Origin: an uncultured Bacteroidales bacterium
GTDB lineage: Bacteria > Bacteroidota > Bacteroidia > Bacteroidales > Marinilabiliaceae
Assembly (NCBI GenBank): GCA_937892255.1
Contig: CALAUL010000020.1
Span: 1-5,277, forward strand
Direction of reading: 5' to 3'
Length of the DNA: 5,277 nucleotides
Shown: one piece after another, positions 1 through 5,267 of the stretch
How the letters are laid out: every line of letters begins with the position of its first letter
How positions within the stretch are numbered: the stretch's first letter is position 1
Notes under the pieces: model-generated
Told to the model about the DNA's origin: nothing
Seen by the model: the letters and a program-made list of their open reading frames with translations, nothing else
Databases searched by the model: none
Position numbers and translations under genes: made by a program

Positions 1-1503
1 ATTGTAGCAGACAACGTTGTAGGTCCTTCACTTGGTCAGGAAGCTATTGAGAGTGGTCTTTGGTCATTCCTATTGGCATTCTGTGGTGTACTTATCTACA
101 TATTGTTCTTCTATGGCTTTAAGGCTGGTGGCGTTGCTGACTTTGCACTTATCTGTAACTTGTTCTTTATAGCAGGTATCTTGGCGTCATTTGGTGCAGT
201 ACTTACATTGCCAGGTATCGCCGGTATCGTTCTTACTATAGGTATGGCGGTGGATGCTAACGTTATCATATATGAACGTATTAAGGAAGAAATACGTGCC
301 GGAAAGTTGGTTCGCAATGCAGTGACAGAGGGTTATAAAAACGCTATGTCGGCTATTGTAGATGCTAACATCACTACATTCCTTACTGCCCTTATACTCT
401 TCATATTTGGTACAGGTCCTATCCAAGGTTTTGCTACTACTCTTATGATAGGTATCGTGACTTCGTTCTTCACAGCAGTATTCATCTCTCGTATCATCAT
501 TGAGCATATTGTTAAGAAAAACGAAAACATGGCGTTCAGCACAAAGATGACAGAGCACTTCATGGAGAACCTTAACATCAATTTCCTTGCAAAGCGTAAG
601 ATATATTTTATTGTGGTATCTGTCATAATGCTCATTTGCTTGGGTTCACTTTTCACACGTGGATTGAGCAAAGGTATTGACTTCACAGGTGGTCAGATCT
701 TTGTTGTACGTTTCGATGAGCCGGTATCAACAGTAGAAGCACAGCAGTCGCTCAGTGCACAGTTTGAAGGTGCTACTGTTGAGGTCAAGACTTTCGGTCG
801 CGATAATCAGATACGTATAGCAACAAACTACGGTCTTGATCTTGATCAAGATGTTGTGGAAACGAAATTGTACGAAGGATTGAAACAATATATAGGAGCA
901 GATGTTGACAAAGATACATTCCTCTCTGTAAATCGTCAGTCATCAGAGAAGGTAGGTCCTACCATGGCATCTGATATCAAGGAGAAGGCTGTATATGCAA
1001 TTATCTTCTCACTCATTGTGATGTTCTTCTATATATTCTTGCGATTCCGCAAGTGGGCATACGGTGCATCAGCGGTTATAGCACTTGCGCATGACGTAGT
1101 GTTTACACTCGGTGTATTCTCGTTGTTCTACTCTGTAATGCCGTTCTCAATGGAGATTGACCAGTCATTCGTTGCTGCTATCTTGACTATCGTAGGTTAT
1201 TCTATCAACAACACAGTGGTAATCTTCGACCGTGTACGTGAGTCGTTTGCTACTAATCCTAAGGGTGACCCAATGGTTGTCATCAATCAGGCTCTTAACT
1301 CTACAATGGCTCGTACATTTAATACTTCTGCAACAACACTCGTTACACTCTTTGTCATCTTGGTATTCGGTGGTGAAGTTGTAAGAGGATTTGTATTTGC
1401 TATGACAACAGGTATATTCATAGGTACATTCTCATCAGTACTCTTGGCTACACCTCTTGCATATACAATACTTACAAGCCAGAAGAATAAGAAAAAGAAA
1501 TAA
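1..1503 (+). CDS. secDF: SecDF fusion, C-terminal half (partial at 5' edge)
   Basis: This is the proton-driven accessory subunit of the Sec translocon in the inner membrane, which helps pull secreted proteins out of the SecYEG channel. The frame is open from base 1, so the N-terminal half lies outside the window and 500 residues are visible; an internal TTG at 73 is not a real start. In window residue numbers, the SecD membrane domain covers about 20-168 and includes the signature MAVDANVIIYERIKEE (D85). A linker of about 30 residues with no stop leads into SecF: a membrane segment near 199-218, GIDFTGG at 225-231, a periplasmic domain, then five segments from about 331 to 492, with GYSINNTVVIFDRVRE at 399-414. 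The C-terminus is a lysine-rich cytoplasmic tail. A single SecD-SecF chain is usual in Bacteroidota. The gene looks intact and is followed directly by a terminator. Identification is secure. Confidence 0.96.
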   Translation: MVADNVVGPSLGQEAIESGLWSFLLAFCGVLIYILFFYGFKAGGVADFALICNLFFIAGILASFGAVLTLPGIAGIVLTIGMAVDANVIIYERIKEEIRAGKLVRNAVTEGYKNAMSAIVDANITTFLTALILFIFGTGPIQGFATTLMIGIVTSFFTAVFISRIIIEHIVKKNENMAFSTKMTEHFMENLNINFLAKRKIYFIVVSVIMLICLGSLFTRGLSKGIDFTGGQIFVVRFDEPVSTVEAQQSLSAQFEGATVEVKTFGRDNQIRIATNYGLDLDQDVVETKLYEGLKQYIGADVDKDTFLSVNRQSSEKVGPTMASDIKEKAVYAIIFSLIVMFFYIFLRFRKWAYGASAVIALAHDVVFTLGVFSLFYSVMPFSMEIDQSFVAAILTIVGYSINNTVVIFDRVRESFATNPKGDPMVVINQALNSTMARTFNTSATTLVTLFVILVFGGEVVRGFVFAMTTGIFIGTFSSVLLATPLAYTILTSQKNKKKK

Positions 1504-1533
1504 GATAGTTAAATCTATCGTTGCATAGTATCG

Positions 1534-1566
1534 AAGAGGTTGCCGTATTTCGGTAACCTCTTTTTT
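1534..1566 (+). terminator. Intrinsic terminator of secDF
   Basis: A 12-bp stem (arms 1534-1545 and 1551-1562, one G-T wobble, 5-base loop TATTT) runs into six T residues at 1561-1566. It lies 30 bases after the secDF stop codon and separates secDF from the next operon. Confidence 0.9.
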
Positions 1567-1615
1567 CATAGCATCTTTTGTCAGTTTGTGTTATATAGGA
1601 TAAAAAACAATTTTA

Positions 1616-1623
1616 TAATTTTG
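1616..1623 (+). promoter_or_regulatory. Candidate -7 promoter box (TAATTTTG)
   Basis: TAATTTTG matches the Bacteroidota -7 consensus TAnnTTTG exactly and lies between the secDF terminator and the next gene, where an operon promoter is needed. The nearest upstream TTTG (1585-1588) is 27 bases away, longer than the usual roughly 19-21, so the -33 part is weak. The box ends five bases before the ATG at 1629, which would place the transcript start at or within a few bases of the start codon. Confidence 0.5.
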
Positions 1624-1628
1624 CGACT

Positions 1629-1880
1629 ATGAAATACGAATATAAAACAAAAGGAGTGTGTAGCACAGTTATATACATTGATGTAGACAACGACATATTG
1701 CAAAAAGTGCAGTTTATAGGGGGCTGTCATGGAAATTTGCAAGGTATTTCCAGCTTAGTGGAGGGTATGAATATCGATGATGTCATATCTAAACTTGAGA
1801 ACATACGATGTGGAGGAAAAACTACATCTTGTCCGGATCAATTGGCAACAGCACTTCGTCAGATAAAAATTAACAATTAG
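1629..1880 (+). CDS. TSCPD domain-containing small protein (TIGR03905-like)
   Basis: This 83-residue protein carries the literal motif TSCPD at residues 66-70, the motif for which the TSCPD domain is named; a related domain is found in some ribonucleotide reductases. Other conserved-looking features are GVCS (9-12), GGCHGNLQGI (31-40), LVEGM (43-47) and RCGGK (60-64). The four cysteines (11, 33, 61, 68) could bind a metal, which is inference only. The length fits the stand-alone family I know as TIGR03905, whose biochemical role is not established. The start is fixed by the family-like N-terminus MKYEYKTKGVCS, and the next in-frame ATG is residue 47, inside the domain. It is the first gene of an apparent operon, nine bases before the shikimate kinase gene. 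Family assignment is firm; function is unknown. Confidence 0.88.
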   Translation: MKYEYKTKGVCSTVIYIDVDNDILQKVQFIGGCHGNLQGISSLVEGMNIDDVISKLENIRCGGKTTSCPDQLATALRQIKINN

Positions 1881-1889
1881 TTTCAACCT

Positions 1890-2417
1890 ATGGTAAACAG
1901 AGTTTTTCTGATAGGGTTTATGGGTAGTGGAAAAACCACTATTGGCAAATTCATTGCTCGTGATATGGGGTGGGAGTTCATAGATATGGACGACTACTTT
2001 GTACAAATGAAAGGTTGTTCAGTCAAAGAATTCTTCGCACGTGAAGGAGAGGAGGCTTTTCGCAAGTCAGAACGCGAAATAGTAAAAGAACTTTGCACAA
2101 AAGAGAATGTAGTAATAGCTACAGGAGGAGGAGCTCCATGTTATTATGACAACATAGATATCATGAATAGAGCAGGACTTACGATATACATCAGTGTAGA
2201 ACCAGCAATATTAGCCAAACGCCTAAGTAAAGCTAAAGCAGAACGACCGCTTATTGCCGAAAAAGATGATAGTGAACTTCTAAACTATATCAGTGCAAAA
2301 CTTGCTGAACGTGAACCCTTTTATCGTAAGGCACGAATGATAACAGATGGGGAGGTTGTCCCTTTTTCAAACTATCGTTCGTTGATAGAGATGTTTCCGG
2401 AAGATTTATACTTTTAA
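1890..2417 (+). CDS. aroK: Shikimate kinase
   Basis: This cytoplasmic enzyme phosphorylates the 3-hydroxyl of shikimate with ATP, the fifth step of the chorismate pathway to aromatic amino acids. At 175 residues it has the normal family length. The P-loop GFMGSGKTT is at residues 9-17. The shikimate-binding region follows: DMD (32-34), FR (57-58) and the glycine triplet GGG (79-81). The lid has RPLI (119-122), and R141 in the AEREPFY segment corresponds to the late conserved substrate-binding arginine. No key residue is missing. The gene begins nine bases after the TSCPD gene and ends 15 bases before tsaB, so the three are probably one transcript. No ribosome binding motif is visible before the ATG, as is usual in Bacteroidota. 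I use aroK as the generic symbol; aroL would describe the same activity. Confidence 0.96.
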   Translation: MVNRVFLIGFMGSGKTTIGKFIARDMGWEFIDMDDYFVQMKGCSVKEFFAREGEEAFRKSEREIVKELCTKENVVIATGGGAPCYYDNIDIMNRAGLTIYISVEPAILAKRLSKAKAERPLIAEKDDSELLNYISAKLAEREPFYRKARMITDGEVVPFSNYRSLIEMFPEDLYF

Positions 2418-2432
2418 ATATCAATATATGCT

Positions 2433-3113
2433 ATGATTCTTAATATTGATACATCTACAAATGTATGTTCTGTTGCACTCACCGAAGGAAATGAGGTTTT
2501 GGCGCACAAGATGATATTAGGGACAAATGAACATGCCTCAAAGTTGACTGTACTCATTGAGTCAATGCTCAAGGAGAAGCATGTCGTCATGTCAGAACTT
2601 AAAGCTGTGGCTGTCAGCAGTGGTCCGGGATCGTATACCGGGTTGCGCATAGGAATCTCGACGGCAAAAGGAATATGTTATGCACTCTCGTTGCCTCTCA
2701 TTGCCGTTGGAACGCTCGACATAATTGCACAAGGACTTTTCAGCAAATGCCCGGAAGCAATGTATGCCGTTGCAATGATTGACGCACGTCGCATGGAGGT
2801 ATATTCACAGATAATATCGCGTACGGGGGAGAAACTGACCGATGTCGAAGCTCAAATAATAGACGCATCATCATATAGTACGTATTTGGCAGATAAAGAG
2901 CTTTATTTTTGCGGAAATGGTACTGACAAATGTGCAGATATCATCACATCGCCAAATGCCAAATTTATACCTGAAATTTACCCCTTGGCGCAATATATGG
3001 CTTCGCTTTCCGATGAGAAGTATAAAGAAGGACAATTTGAAGATGTTGCCTACTTCGAACCGTTCTACTTAAAAGAATTTGTAGCGACGGTGGCAAAAAA
3101 CAAAATATTTTGA
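2433..3113 (+). CDS. tsaB: tRNA threonylcarbamoyladenosine biosynthesis protein TsaB
   Basis: TsaB is the non-catalytic partner of TsaD; with TsaE the complex transfers threonylcarbamoyl from the TsaC product onto A37 of tRNAs that read ANN codons. The 226-residue length is close to that of E. coli TsaB. The ASKHA-type fold shows as ILNIDTST at 2-9, the signature SSGPGSYTGLRIG at 62-74 and DARRMEVY at 117-124, with FEPFYLKEF near the C-terminus as is typical of the family. TsaB proteins lack the metal-binding histidines of TsaD, and no such HxxxH motif is seen here. The ATG at 2433 places the first strand directly at the N-terminus; an ATG at 2428 is in another frame. It is the last gene of the operon and is followed by a hairpin terminator. 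Nothing suggests truncation. Confidence 0.95.
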   Translation: MILNIDTSTNVCSVALTEGNEVLAHKMILGTNEHASKLTVLIESMLKEKHVVMSELKAVAVSSGPGSYTGLRIGISTAKGICYALSLPLIAVGTLDIIAQGLFSKCPEAMYAVAMIDARRMEVYSQIISRTGEKLTDVEAQIIDASSYSTYLADKELYFCGNGTDKCADIITSPNAKFIPEIYPLAQYMASLSDEKYKEGQFEDVAYFEPFYLKEFVATVAKNKIF

Positions 3114-3142
3114 TTTAGAGGAATAGTTTAGTACCATAATGT

Positions 3143-3178
3143 AGAGGAGAGATCTTGGGTCTCTCCTCTTTATGTTTT
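3143..3178 (+). terminator. Terminator after tsaB
   Basis: A perfect 10-bp stem (AGAGGAGAGA at 3143-3152, TCTCTCCTCT at 3160-3169) with a 7-base loop ends the operon 29 bases after tsaB. The tail (TTTATGTTTT) is T-rich but interrupted, so it may be less efficient than the other terminators here. The convergent HAD gene ends at 3210, so the hairpin could also stop leftward transcripts, although no T run follows on that strand. Confidence 0.78.
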
Positions 3179-3209
3179 GTACAGCCACAATTAATTATCG
3201 TTCACTTTA

Positions 3210-3854
3210 TCACAATGCTTGTAGCTTTTCTATTAGTTTTGCCGTGGAAAGTTCTTTGGTGACCAAATACGAGGCAATTCCCACTGCCTTTGCCCCATCA
3301 ACGTTTGACTGATTATCGTCGAAAAAAACAGCCTCTTCTGCCTTATAGCCATGCGATGTAAGTACGGTCTCATATATATTCCTATTTGGTTTGCTCATGT
3401 GCATCTGATGAGAATACCACACTTTGTCGAATAGTTGAGAAAGACTGTCGTATCCGTTTGCCAAACCGTCAAAATATTCGAGATGTATCTGGTTGGTGTT
3501 GCTAAGAAGTACAACTTCATGTTTTTTACGCAGTTGTTCGATAAGCAAGATGTTTTCATAAGGGAAATCGCCTATCATGGCATTCCATGCGTTGCGTATG
3601 TCATCGTTGGAAACTTGTACTCCCGACATCTGTCGGACGTGATTGCAGAACTCTTCGGGCGAGATAAGGCCTCGTTCAAAGTCGGTAAAGAATCCGCTCA
3701 CAGAGTGACTTTGTGTGACGTATTTTTCCACATCTTGTATGCCTAATGCATTGAAAGCTTTGATAGTAGCTTCCATGTTTATATCTATCATCACGTTACC
3801 CAAATCGAATATTATTAGTTTCGTATCGGATATTTTTGAATATTTTTCTATCAT
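3210..3854 (-). CDS. HAD family phosphatase, YihX-like
   Basis: This 214-residue cytoplasmic protein is a haloacid dehalogenase-superfamily hydrolase. Motif I is FDLGNVMID (16-24) with nucleophile D17; motif II is LLSNTN (116-121) with S118; motif III is K155 in MSKPNRNIY; motif IV is VFFDDN (176-181) with D179 and D180. The cap domain has FERGLISPEEF (59-69). These blocks resemble E. coli YihX, an alpha-glucose-1-phosphate phosphatase, closely enough to suggest a sugar-phosphate substrate, but the substrate cannot be read from sequence. The residue two after the nucleophile is Gly rather than the usual general-acid Asp, as also in YihX. The start at 3854 adds about 12 residues before the core; the next Met is inside motif I, so no alternative is reasonable. 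It is a single gene, convergent with tsaB and divergent from the tRNA gene. Confidence 0.9.
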   Translation of the reverse strand: MIEKYSKISDTKLIIFDLGNVMIDINMEATIKAFNALGIQDVEKYVTQSHSVSGFFTDFERGLISPEEFCNHVRQMSGVQVSNDDIRNAWNAMIGDFPYENILLIEQLRKKHEVVLLSNTNQIHLEYFDGLANGYDSLSQLFDKVWYSHQMHMSKPNRNIYETVLTSHGYKAEEAVFFDDNQSNVDGAKAVGIASYLVTKELSTAKLIEKLQAL

Positions 3855-3858
3855 ATAT

Positions 3859-3889
3859 TTTGCACTTTATGAAAAAGGTTCTATATTTG
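3859..3889 (+). promoter_or_regulatory. Promoter of the tRNA gene
   Basis: TTTG at 3859-3862, a 19-base spacer and TATATTTG at 3882-3889 fit the Bacteroidota consensus TTTG-N19-21-TAnnTTTG in both boxes and spacing. A transcript would start near 3894, giving a precursor leader of about 50 bases before the tRNA at 3944. It lies just upstream of the divergent HAD gene and probably overlaps that gene's leader. Confidence 0.72.
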
Positions 3890-3914
3890 CACTGCTTTTG
3901 AGAGTTCAATACTG

Positions 3915-3922
3915 CAAAAGTA
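3915..3922 (-). promoter_or_regulatory. Candidate -7 box for the HAD gene
   Basis: On the minus strand this reads TACTTTTG, an exact TAnnTTTG match, about 60 bases before the HAD start codon. No TTG lies at the expected distance upstream, so only half of a promoter is visible. The site is one arm of an inverted repeat (CAAAAGT 3915-3921, ACTTTTG 3926-3932). Confidence 0.35.
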
Positions 3923-3943
3923 ATAACTTTTGATGAAAAAGTA

Positions 3944-4018
3944 GGGCCTATAGCTCAGTTGGTTAGTAGCACCTGACTCATAATCAGGGGGTCGCTGGTT
4001 CAAGCCCAGCTGGGCCCA
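3944..4018 (+). tRNA. tRNA-Ile2 (anticodon CAT, lysidine-modified)
   Basis: The cloverleaf is clear. The acceptor stem is GGGCCTA (3944-3950) with TGGGCCC (4011-4017), discriminator A4018. The anticodon stem is CCTGA/TCAGG (3972-3976, 3984-3988) with loop CTCATAA and anticodon CAT at 3979-3981. The T arm is GCTGG-TTCAAGC-CCAGC (3994-4010). CAT could mean initiator Met, elongator Met or Ile2. C4-G69 and C5-G68 in the acceptor stem are known recognition elements of the lysidine synthetase TilS, and the block GTCGCTGGTTCAAG resembles E. coli tRNA-Ile2, so AUA-decoding Ile2 is favoured. The initiator is unlikely because position 1-72 is a G-C pair. A37 is present for t6A. CCA is not encoded. The D arm has one base more than expected: either T3967 bulges or C13 faces U22. 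Gene identity is sure; Ile versus Met is inferred. Confidence 0.93.
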
Positions 4019-4028
4019 CTACTTTAGA

Positions 4029-4058
4029 GATAGTACCAGATTTGGTGCTATTTTTTTT
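4029..4058 (+). terminator. Terminator of the tRNA gene
   Basis: TAGTACCA (4031-4038) pairs with TGGTGCTA (4043-4050) around the loop GATT, with one T-G wobble, and is followed by eight T residues (4051-4058). It begins about ten bases after the tRNA, so the tRNA is a single-gene transcript. Confidence 0.88.
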
Positions 4059-4092
4059 GTTTGTTATGAAGGCATTTAGGTCTTTTATGCAA

Positions 4093-4155
4093 TTTGTTTA
4101 AAGAGCTAAGGTAAAGTATCTTATTCCAAGATAAAAAAGTAGGAGATTAAACAAA
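4093..4155. repeat. Nested inverted repeats upstream of the aquaporin gene
   Basis: An exact 9-base inverted repeat (TTTGTTTAA at 4093-4101, TTAAACAAA at 4147-4155) encloses a smaller hairpin (TATCTT 4117-4122, loop ATTCC, AAGATA 4128-4133). There is no gene or T-run exit here, so this is not an obvious terminator. It could be a regulatory site for the aquaporin gene, or chance in A+T-rich DNA. Confidence 0.4.
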
Positions 4156-4156
4156 C

Positions 4157-4192
4157 TTTTTTGGATTTCTAAGTGTATTAATATCTAATTTG
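4157..4192 (+). promoter_or_regulatory. Weak candidate promoter of the aquaporin gene
   Basis: A T run ending in TTG (4157-4163) lies 22 bases before TAATTTG (4186-4192), a one-base-short version of the -7 consensus. No exact TAnnTTTG occurs between the tRNA terminator and the ATG at 4232, so this is only the best available candidate. It would give a leader of about 35 bases. Confidence 0.3.
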
Positions 4193-4231
4193 GTTACATC
4201 TGAAGAAGTATAAATATTAAAATTTGGTATT

Positions 4232-4951
4232 ATGAAACTAACAAACAAAGCATTAGCCGAGTTTATCGGAACGTTTACCCTTGTATTGGGAGGTTGTGGC
4301 ACAGCTGTTTTTGCCTGTGGTAGTGTTGGATTTTTGGGTGTTTCTCTTGCATTTGGTCTTACTGTTGTAGCTATGGCTTATGGCGTAGGGCATATATCGG
4401 GAGCACATCTCAATCCTGCCGTATCACTTGGTGTACTTGTCAACGGACGAATGACAGTAAAGGAGTTCATGGTATATGTTGTATCTCAAATATTAGGAGG
4501 TATAGCGGCAGCCGGAGTTCTATACTTTATAGCATCGACATGTGGTATGTCTATAGGAGGCTTTGCAGCAAATGGTTATGGAGAAGCATTTGCGGGAGCA
4601 GCAGGATACTATAAGACAACAGCAGCCGGAGCATTTGTAGTGGAAGCTCTTCTTACTTTCCTTTTCCTTTTGGTGATATTGGGTGTTACAGATTCAGAGA
4701 ATTCGTCTACAGGCAAATTCGGAGGCTTGGCTATAGGTCTTACACTTACTCTTATACACCTGATATCTATTCCGTTGACTAACACGTCTGTCAATCCTGC
4801 ACGTTCTATATCGCAGGCATTATTCGCTGATAACGCATTTGCACTTCCTCAACTTTGGCTCTTCATTGTAGCTCCTCTTGTAGGTGCTGCACTTGCAGGT
4901 GTAGTGTATAAGGTGTTAGTATGTAAGTGCTGTAAGTGTAAAGAAAGTTAA
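4232..4951 (+). CDS. aqpZ: Aquaporin Z-type water channel (MIP family)
   Basis: This inner-membrane channel of 239 residues has the six-helix, two-half-helix MIP layout and lets water pass while excluding protons. The NPA motifs are at 61-63 (in HLNPAVS) and 188-190 (in SVNPARS). The selectivity filter matches that of E. coli AqpZ: F41, H176, T185 and R191 correspond to F43, H174, T183 and R189. A histidine here and no glycerol-type substitution favour water over glycerol. The stretch LTLIHLISIP before the second NPA is identical to AqpZ. The N-terminus MKLTNKALAEFIGTF fits the family start. The C-terminal tail is odd: C231, C233, C234 and C236 form CKCCKCK, encoded by two tandem 9-base units at 4922-4939. 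The gene stands alone between the tRNA terminator and its own terminator. Identity is secure; physiological role, perhaps osmotic adjustment, is inferred. Confidence 0.96.
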   Translation: MKLTNKALAEFIGTFTLVLGGCGTAVFACGSVGFLGVSLAFGLTVVAMAYGVGHISGAHLNPAVSLGVLVNGRMTVKEFMVYVVSQILGGIAAAGVLYFIASTCGMSIGGFAANGYGEAFAGAAGYYKTTAAGAFVVEALLTFLFLLVILGVTDSENSSTGKFGGLAIGLTLTLIHLISIPLTNTSVNPARSISQALFADNAFALPQLWLFIVAPLVGAALAGVVYKVLVCKCCKCKES

Positions 4952-5014
4952 CAGAGAAGGTTCGTTCGTCGGAGATAAGAGATTATCCTGATAAGAATAC
5001 GAATATCACAGTTG

Positions 5015-5054
5015 GCAGAGCGGTTCTGAAAAGGATTTGCTCTGCTATTTTTTT
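5015..5054 (+). terminator. Terminator of aqpZ
   Basis: GCAGAGC (5015-5021) and GCTCTGC (5039-5045) form a perfect 7-bp stem around a 17-base loop, followed by TA and seven T residues (5048-5054). It is 63 bases after the aquaporin stop. The loop is large for a terminator but the T run is strong. Confidence 0.82.
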
Positions 5055-5065
5055 GACCTACATAC

Positions 5066-5095
5066 AAAAACAAGCCGAACTAATGTCCGACTTGT
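5066..5095 (-). terminator. Opposite-strand terminator for leftward transcription
   Basis: ACAAGCCGAAC (5070-5080) and GTCCGACTTGT (5085-5095) pair at 9 of 11 positions around the loop TAAT. On the minus strand the stem is followed by a T run (plus-strand A residues at 5066-5070); on the plus strand no T run follows. It therefore suits a leftward transcript from beyond the right edge, convergent with aqpZ. Confidence 0.6.
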
Positions 5096-5123
5096 CGATG
5101 TTAAACTATTTTTGTCTTATTTA

Positions 5124-5166
5124 GAAGCTGTTTAAAATTTATTGAATAATTATAATAGCCAGCTTC
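5124..5166. repeat. Inverted repeat GAAGCTG...CAGCTTC
   Basis: GAAGCTG (5124-5130) and its exact complement CAGCTTC (5160-5166) flank 29 A+T-rich bases, which themselves contain a partly self-complementary core (AATTTATTGAATAATT). There is no T run and no gene. It may be one end of the repeat-like block that continues to the window edge. Confidence 0.5.
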
Positions 5167-5205
5167 AAATCATAACTTTCGGCATCTTTGAAACCGTTTT
5201 CGCCC

Positions 5206-5267
5206 TATTTCAATTCATCATTTTTGAAAATAGCCCGCTATTATCGGCAAAAGAGTGAATTAAAATA
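5206..5267. repeat. Large imperfect inverted repeat at the right edge
   Basis: The segments 5206-5234 and 5237-5267 are imperfect inverted copies of each other, about 30 bases each, meeting at the self-complementary centre AATAGC-CC-GCTATT. The strongest matching blocks are TATTTCAATTCA against TGAATTAAAATA and TTTTTG against CAAAAG. The outward continuation reaches the last base, so the full length is unknown. It resembles a noncoding hairpin repeat or mobile-element remnant rather than a gene. Confidence 0.5.

Noticed and set aside
187..686. Minus-strand open frames inside secDF
   Set aside because: They lie opposite a well-conserved membrane protein gene, have no recognisable motif and are shadow frames.
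73..1503. secDF coding region starting at the TTG at 73
   Set aside because: The same frame is open and SecD-like from base 1, so the gene is truncated by the window edge and 73 is internal.
1504..1519. Small inverted repeat GATAG-TTAAAT-CTATC after secDF
   Set aside because: Only 5 bp and A+T-rich, with no T run; the real terminator follows at 1534.
3435..3933. Plus-strand open frames over the HAD gene
   Set aside because: They overlap the clear HAD motifs on the minus strand and resemble no family I know.
3944..4018. tRNA read as initiator or elongator tRNA-Met
   Set aside because: The paired 1-72 position argues against the initiator, and C4-G69 plus C5-G68 fit the TilS-recognised Ile2 better than elongator Met; elongator Met remains a small possibility.
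3944..4018. tRNA as integration site (att) for a mobile element
   Set aside because: No integrase gene and no second copy of the tRNA 3' end is seen in the window.
4974..4996. Alternating GATAA / TTATC / GATAA after aqpZ
   Set aside because: Arms of 5 bases with loops of 2-4 are too weak to call and can arise by chance; no nearby function.
5107..5114. TATTTTTG, an exact TAnnTTTG match on the plus strand
   Set aside because: No -33 TTG at suitable spacing and no gene downstream; such matches are expected by chance in T-rich DNA.
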